DNA from: Polaromonas sp. CG_9.7
GTDB taxonomy: Bacteria > Pseudomonadota > Gammaproteobacteria > Burkholderiales > Burkholderiaceae_C
DNA length: 64,000 bases
Direction of reading: 5' to 3'
NCBI RefSeq assembly: GCF_015752205.1
Contig: NZ_JADOVG010000004.1
Coordinates: 186,001 to 250,000 of the forward strand
Below, in pieces: positions 59,783-64,000 of this stretch. Below the pieces are notes generated by a model, which searched no databases, was not told where the DNA came from, and saw nothing but the letters and a program-made list of their open reading frames with translations. A program made the translations under genes and the position numbers. Position 1 is the first letter of the stretch. Every line of letters begins with the position of its first letter.

Positions 59783-61696
59783 TCAACCCTCTTCGCCACA
59801 CACCCGCAGCACCTCGGCCCCATACGCCTGCAGCTTCTTCACGCCCATGCCACTGATGCCTTCCAGGTCACGCAGGCTTTTGGGTGCCTGCTCGGCAATG
59901 GCGCGCAGCGTGGCGTCGTGAAAAATCACAAAGGCCGGCAAGTTGTGCTCACGTGCCACGTCGGCGCGCCAGGATTTCAGGCGTGCCAGCCGTTCCAGAG
60001 CGCCGGCGTTCAGCGTGGCTTCGGCCATGCCCTTGGCCGATGTTTTCTTCGCCGGCGTTTTGCTGCCGCGTCTGGGTCGCTCGGCTTTGGCGCTGACGGC
60101 CTGCTGGCGCAGCAGCACGCTGACTTCGCCCTTGAGCACCTGGCGTGCATCGGGCAGCAGCAGCAGCGTGTTGAAGGCTTCGGCGTTGACGCGCACCAGG
60201 TTGCTGGCGATCAGCTGGCGCAGCACACCGCGCCATTGCGGCTCGGCCAGGTCGGCACCGATGCCGAAGGTGCTGAGTTGGTCATGGCCGTACTGCACGA
60301 CTTTTTCGGTCGGCTTGCCGCGCAGGATGTCCATGATGTGGCCGGCGCCAAAGCTGATGCCGCTGGCTTGCTGCACGCGGTAGATGCAGCTGAGCATCTT
60401 GCGCGCCGCCTCGGTCGCGTCCCAAACAGCGGGCGGATTCAAACAGTTGTCGCAATTGCCACAGGGCGAACTTGGCTCGCCAAAGTAGCCCAGCAGGCTG
60501 ACGCGCCGGCAGCGCGTGCCTTCGGCCAGTGTCAAGAGCGCATCGAGCTTGCCGCGCATCACGGCCTTGAATTCTTCGCTGGCGACTTCACTGGTGTCGA
60601 TCATGCGGCGCTGGTTCACCACGTCCTGCAGGCCATAGACCATCCAGGCGTCGGCCGGCAAGCCATCGCGCCCGGCCCGGCCGGTTTCCTGGTAGTAGCC
60701 TTCGATGTTTTTCGGCATGTCCAGGTGCGCGACGAAGCGCACATCGGGCTTGTCGATGCCCATGCCAAAGGCAATCGTCGCCACCATCACCATGCCGTCC
60801 TCGCGCAAAAACCGGTCCTGGCGCTGCTGGCGCAGCTTGGCGTCCAGCCCGGCGTGGTAGGCCATCGCCTTGATGCCGGCGGCCTCCAGCATGCTGGCGA
60901 TTTCTTCCACGCGTTTGCGCGACTGGCAATAGACGATGCCCGCCTCGCCGTCGTGCTCGGACTGGATGAAGCGAAGCAGCTGACGCGTCGCGTCGACTTT
61001 TTCCACGATGGTGTAGCGAATGTTGGGCCGGTCAAAGCTGCTGACAAACGCGCGCGCCTCTTCGAGCTTGAGCCGCTCGACCATGTCCTGGCGCGTCAGG
61101 TGGTCGGCCGTCGCCGTCAGCGCCATGCGCGGCACGTCGGGAAAGGATTCGTGCAGCAGGCTCAAACTGCGGTATTCGGGCCGGAAGTCGTGGCCCCACT
61201 GGCTCACGCAATGCGCCTCGTCAATGGCAAACAGGCTCAGCAACCCGCGCTCGTGCAGCGAGGCCAGCAGGCCCTTCATGCGTGGCGTGTTGATGCGCTC
61301 GGGCGCGGCGTAGAGCAGCGTTAGCTTGTTTGCCAGCAGCTGCTTTTCCAGCGCGCTGCTTTCCTCGTAGGTCTGCGTCGAATTGAGGAAGGCCGCCGAC
61401 ACGCCGGCTTCCGTCAGCGCGCCGACCTGGTCGTGCATCAGCGCAATCAGCGGTGAAATCACGATGGTCACGCCGTGCCCGGCGTTTTGCCGCACGATGG
61501 CCGGAATCTGGTAGCACAGCGACTTGCCGCCGCCGGTCGGCATCAACACCAGCGCGTCGCCGCCCTGCACGACGTGTTGCACGATGGCTTGCTGCGGCCC
61601 GCGAAAGTCGCTGTAGCCAAAGACCTGGCCAAGCACGTCCAGCGGCGTGGGCTGGGAGGAAGAAGTAGGCAATGATGACAAGTTCGGTACGTACAA
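59783..61696 (-). CDS. recQ: ATP-dependent DNA helicase RecQ
   Basis: A 637-residue 3'-5' DNA helicase for recombination repair. Walker [20 protein letters not shown] box [18 protein letters not shown], motif [12 protein letters not shown]. The RecQ zinc-binding Cys set follows: [20 protein letters not shown] winged-helix RQC domain and a C-terminal HRDC domain (about 555-630) complete the classic architecture. The gap after its 5' end holds repeat copy 12. Full length and intact. Confidence 0.96.
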   Translation of the reverse strand: MYVPNLSSLPTSSSQPTPLDVLGQVFGYSDFRGPQQAIVQHVVQGGDALVLMPTGGGKSLCYQIPAIVRQNAGHGVTIVISPLIALMHDQVGALTEAGVSAAFLNSTQTYEESSALEKQLLANKLTLLYAAPERINTPRMKGLLASLHERGLLSLFAIDEAHCVSQWGHDFRPEYRSLSLLHESFPDVPRMALTATADHLTRQDMVERLKLEEARAFVSSFDRPNIRYTIVEKVDATRQLLRFIQSEHDGEAGIVYCQSRKRVEEIASMLEAAGIKAMAYHAGLDAKLRQQRQDRFLREDGMVMVATIAFGMGIDKPDVRFVAHLDMPKNIEGYYQETGRAGRDGLPADAWMVYGLQDVVNQRRMIDTSEVASEEFKAVMRGKLDALLTLAEGTRCRRVSLLGYFGEPSSPCGNCDNCLNPPAVWDATEAARKMLSCIYRVQQASGISFGAGHIMDILRGKPTEKVVQYGHDQLSTFGIGADLAEPQWRGVLRQLIASNLVRVNAEAFNTLLLLPDARQVLKGEVSVLLRQQAVSAKAERPRRGSKTPAKKTSAKGMAEATLNAGALERLARLKSWRADVAREHNLPAFVIFHDATLRAIAEQAPKSLRDLEGISGMGVKKLQAYGAEVLRVCGEEG

Positions 61697-61716
61697 GTTG
61701 GCGGTGTGAAATCCGG

Positions 61717-61772
61717 ATTGCTATGAAAAAAATAGCTGCTTGCGAAAGGCACACGGGCGCAAAGACCCTATT
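61717..61772 (+). repeat. Dispersed TTGCTAY/ATAGCT repeat, copy 12
   Basis: TTGCTATGAAAAAAATAGCT, then GCTTGCGAAAGGCACACGGGCGCAAAGACCC. It lies in the promoter region between recQ and the first metH gene. Confidence 0.75.
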
Positions 61773-61930
61773 TAATCACTATTTTTCTAATCAGCGCTTC
61801 GCAGCGTTTGCCGGCAGGCTTGCGTCCCCTTGTTCGGGCCGGTTGCCGGTTCAGCACGGTCTTCAGCAAACGCCAGCAGGCAACTGCCGTATTGTCAGGG
61901 AAAGTCAACGGCCATGAACCGCGTCCTAGA

Positions 61931-63016
61931 ATGCACGCCATGAAGCCGATACCCTACACCCGCGCCGCACAACTCCCCGCCCTTTTGGCGCAACGCATTT
62001 TGATTCTTGACGGTGCGATGGGCACCATGATCCAGCGCTTCAAGCTGAGTGAAGCGCAGTACCGGGGGGAAGGCTACGCCGGCCCCGGTGGGTCGGGCGA
62101 GCGTTTCAAGGCGTTTCACCGTGACGTCAAGGGCAACAACGAGTTGCTGAGTCTCACGCGCCCGGACGTGATCCGCGACATCCATGAAGGCTACCTGGCC
62201 GCCGGTGCCGACCTGATCGAGACCAACACCTTTGGCGCGACCACCGTGGCCCAGGCCGACTACGACATGGCCGAGTTGGCGGTCGAGATGAACTACGAAT
62301 CGGCCCGCATTGCCCGGGTGGCGTGCGACAAGTTTTCAACGCCGGACAAGCCGCGCTTTGTCGTCGGCACGCTGGGCCCCACGCCCAAGACCGCCAGCAT
62401 CAGCCCCGATGTGAACGACGCGGGCGCGCGCAACACCAGTTTCGAAGAACTGCGCAAGGCTTACTACGAGCAGACCGAGGCGCTCGTCAAGGGCGGCAGC
62501 GACGTGCTGATGGTCGAGACGATTTTCGACACGCTCAATGCCAAGGCGGCATTGTTTGCCATCGACGAGTACTTCGACAACTCCGGTGAACGCCTGCCGC
62601 TGATCATCAGCGGCACGGTGACCGATGCGTCAGGCCGGATTTTGAGCGGCCAGACGGTGACGGCCTTCTGGCACAGCGTGCGCCATGCCGAGCCGCTGGC
62701 CGTGGGCCTGAATTGCGCGTTGGGCGCGGCGCTGATGCGTCCCTATATCCAGGAACTGGCCAAGGCCGCGCCCGACACCTTCATCAGCTGCTACCCGAAC
62801 GCCGGGCTGCCCAATCCGATGAGCGACACCGGTTTTGACGAAACGCCCGACGTGACCTCGCGCCTGCTGCACGAGTTTGCCGCCGAAGGACTGGTCAATA
62901 TCGTGGGCGGCTGCTGCGGCACCACGCCCGAGCACATCGCGGCGATTGCCCAGTCGGTGGCGCTGGTGGGTGGACGCAAGCTGCAGCGCGGTGTCTTCTA
63001 CGCCGAAACGGCCTGA
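61931..63016 (+). CDS. metH: Methionine synthase, homocysteine-binding part (split MetH, N-terminal half)
   Basis: A 361-residue protein equal to the N-terminal homocysteine S-methyltransferase module of cobalamin-dependent MetH. Signature parts: [63 protein letters not shown] and the zinc ligands in GLNCALGA and [12 protein letters not shown]. It lacks the folate, cobalamin and activation domains, which begin in a second gene at 63822. The start is at 61931 or at 61940. Split metH pairs are known in several betaproteobacteria. A cyclic-nucleotide-binding protein gene lies between the halves, on the other strand. Confidence 0.92.
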   Translation: MHAMKPIPYTRAAQLPALLAQRILILDGAMGTMIQRFKLSEAQYRGEGYAGPGGSGERFKAFHRDVKGNNELLSLTRPDVIRDIHEGYLAAGADLIETNTFGATTVAQADYDMAELAVEMNYESARIARVACDKFSTPDKPRFVVGTLGPTPKTASISPDVNDAGARNTSFEELRKAYYEQTEALVKGGSDVLMVETIFDTLNAKAALFAIDEYFDNSGERLPLIISGTVTDASGRILSGQTVTAFWHSVRHAEPLAVGLNCALGAALMRPYIQELAKAAPDTFISCYPNAGLPNPMSDTGFDETPDVTSRLLHEFAAEGLVNIVGGCCGTTPEHIAAIAQSVALVGGRKLQRGVFYAETA

Positions 63017-63064
63017 AAGCAGGGTCAGGACGAGCCTTCGGGCGCCTTTGTGGCGCACGACCGT

Positions 63065-63649
63065 TCAGGCCTCGGGCCGCGAACCGATCTCTTGCTCCAT
63101 TGCCTGCGTCAGCTGGACATACATCTTGAGCTTGTCGGTCACTTCGCGCAGGCGCGCTCCGATGCGCAGCGACACGGCCAGCAGCAGTTTGGCGGCAATG
63201 CCCGGGTTTTCCTCCATCAGGCGGCTCAGTCCTGCGCGGGTGAGGATCGCGCAGCGCAACTGCGTGGCCGCAACACAGCTTGCGTAGCGGGGCAGGCCGT
63301 CGAACATGCCGAGTTCGCCAATCAGGCTGCCCGGGCCCAGCAAGGTGATGACGATGGGCTCGGCACGGCTGACCACCTGTGTTTCCACCGTCACTTCGCC
63401 ATCGAGCAGGAGCATCAGGAATCCGGTGTCAAGAACATCACCTTCGCGGATAAAGACAGTGTCCTTGGACACAATTTGCGGCTGCATGTAGCGCACCACC
63501 GTGCGCGCCTCTGGCATCGTCAGTTGCATCAATGCGGTGGGCGCCACCAGCAAGCGGGCCGCCAGGTCGGCCGTTTCCGAACCTTCGGTAGCGTCATGCG
63601 GCGGACTGATCGACGGGAAGCTTTTTTTTCTAAGGAAGGTGCTTGTCAT
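63065..63649 (-). CDS. Cyclic nucleotide-binding domain protein without DNA-binding domain
   Basis: A 194-residue protein. Residues about 45-165 form a Crp-type cyclic nucleotide-binding beta-barrel (QIVSKDTVFIREGDVLDTGFLMLLLDGEVTVE, then PGSLIGELGMFDGLPRYASCVA). The C-terminal part is the dimerisation helix only (LRIGARLREVTDKLKMYVQL); no helix-turn-helix follows, so it is not a normal Crp/Fnr transcription factor. The start at 63649 is chosen because the frame beyond (to 63823) overlaps the second metH gene. It separates the two metH halves. Likely a signalling protein. Confidence 0.82.
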   Translation of the reverse strand: MTSTFLRKKSFPSISPPHDATEGSETADLAARLLVAPTALMQLTMPEARTVVRYMQPQIVSKDTVFIREGDVLDTGFLMLLLDGEVTVETQVVSRAEPIVITLLGPGSLIGELGMFDGLPRYASCVAATQLRCAILTRAGLSRLMEENPGIAAKLLLAVSLRIGARLREVTDKLKMYVQLTQAMEQEIGSRPEA

Positions 63650-63821
63650 GGGTCGACCCGGTGGAATTTGATGGCTTGAAACCGGCCTGCCGGCATTGGT
63701 GCTTAAAATCGAGCTTAACTCAAGGAGCGTTGCAGCGAAACACCGTTTCGTCAGGCTTGGGTCAACAGGGCGCAAAACGCTCTTTTTGGCAACGACGCTC
63801 ACCTTTGTTCCAAGGTGAGCC

Positions 63822-64000
63822 ATGTCCGCAATTCAATCTATCCCGCCAGTCGCCCCACCCGTTCCGAACGTCCCGCCCATGAAGCTTTCCGGCCTGGAGC
63901 CGGTCACTGTCGGACCGGATTCCCTGTTCGTCAACATTGGTGAGCGTACCAACGTCACCGGCTCCAAGGCCTTCGCCCGCATGATCCTGAACGGCGACTT
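63822..64000 (+). CDS. metH: Methionine synthase, folate/cobalamin part (split MetH, C-terminal half), 5' end
   Basis: ATG 63822 after an AAGGTGAG ribosome site; the frame is open to the end of the window (59 codons). The product starts [19 protein letters not shown] and then [17 protein letters not shown], followed by [18 protein letters not shown], the start of the pterin-binding domain of MetH. The homocysteine module is encoded separately at 61931. The rest (cobalamin-binding and activation domains) lies beyond the window. Confidence 0.9.
   Translation, partial: MSAIQSIPPVAPPVPNVPPMKLSGLEPVTVGPDSLFVNIGERTNVTGSKAFARMILNGD

Noticed and set aside
59780..61324. 514-codon open frame antisense to recQ
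   Set aside because: Shadow of the recQ frame; product is low-complexity His/Gln/Ala-rich without motifs.
63065..63823. Full-length Crp/Fnr transcription factor
   Set aside because: The C-terminal helix-turn-helix is missing and the N-terminal extension overlaps the second metH gene; called as a cNMP-binding protein instead.

Overview
The window reads as a chromosomal segment of a GC-rich betaproteobacterium of the family Comamonadaceae (Burkholderiales). Polaromonas or a close relative such as Rhodoferax is the best guess. The evidence is the gene content (split metH, GTP-type PEP carboxykinase, xdhABC-guaD-purine permease cluster, CYTH-CHAD protein, ArgP-type regulator) and a short dispersed repeat with a TTGCTAY...ATAGCT core that occurs in many gaps between genes. 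No rRNA, tRNA, CRISPR array, prophage or complete insertion sequence was seen. The genus is an inference. The gene families rest on motifs read from the translations.

Layout. 1-3060: the 3' end of parB, two small envelope/stress proteins and an L,D-transpeptidase. 3276-12537: an orphan hybrid histidine kinase, an FAD-linked 2-hydroxyacid dehydrogenase, a PduO-type cobalamin adenosyltransferase, an acetate/succinate-type CoA-transferase, a hotdog thioesterase and an AsmA-like protein. 12678-19869: a coiled-coil protein, a uracil/xanthine permease and a tripartite ABC exporter (adaptor, FtsX-type permease and, 1.9 kb further on, the ATPase), with a PAP2 phosphatase in between. 20290-26710: a DUF883 protein, an MKPMEP-repeat protein, acetoacetyl-CoA synthetase, a CYTH-CHAD protein, then a probable metal module. 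That module is a DUF305 protein behind a MerR/CueR-type promoter, convergent with a DMT transporter carrying a tail of about 23 histidines. 27131-31681: a second orphan hybrid kinase, another DMT transporter and a flavin reductase. 31813-34196: dadA and a divergent argP-like regulator. 34197-36711: a poorly coding, apparently eroded stretch around a flippase-like (UPF0104) membrane protein. 36712-42082: UspA, a phosphoesterase, a LysR regulator, two small proteins and pckG.

42382-51264 is a coherent purine-catabolism locus. xdhA-xdhB-xdhC run leftward. A divergent LysR gene, guaD (guanine deaminase) and an AzgA-type purine permease run rightward, so guanine or hypoxanthine can be imported, deaminated to xanthine and oxidised to urate. 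51363-59664: a 56-residue zinc-ribbon protein, a DUF445 protein, an ABC ATPase with substituted catalytic residues, a lipoprotein, a MOSC protein, threonine ammonia-lyase and a tandem AAA+ ATPase. 59783-64000: recQ, then a split B12-dependent methionine synthase (metH part 1 at 61931-63016, part 2 from 63822 to the window end) with a cyclic-nucleotide-binding protein gene on the opposite strand between the halves.

The observations most worth following are the copper-type promoter and His-rich transporter pair, the dispersed repeat read through in frame inside two enzyme genes, the ABC ATPase that keeps Walker A but lacks the usual catalytic residues, and the hairpins in the leaders of the His-rich transporter and pckG.
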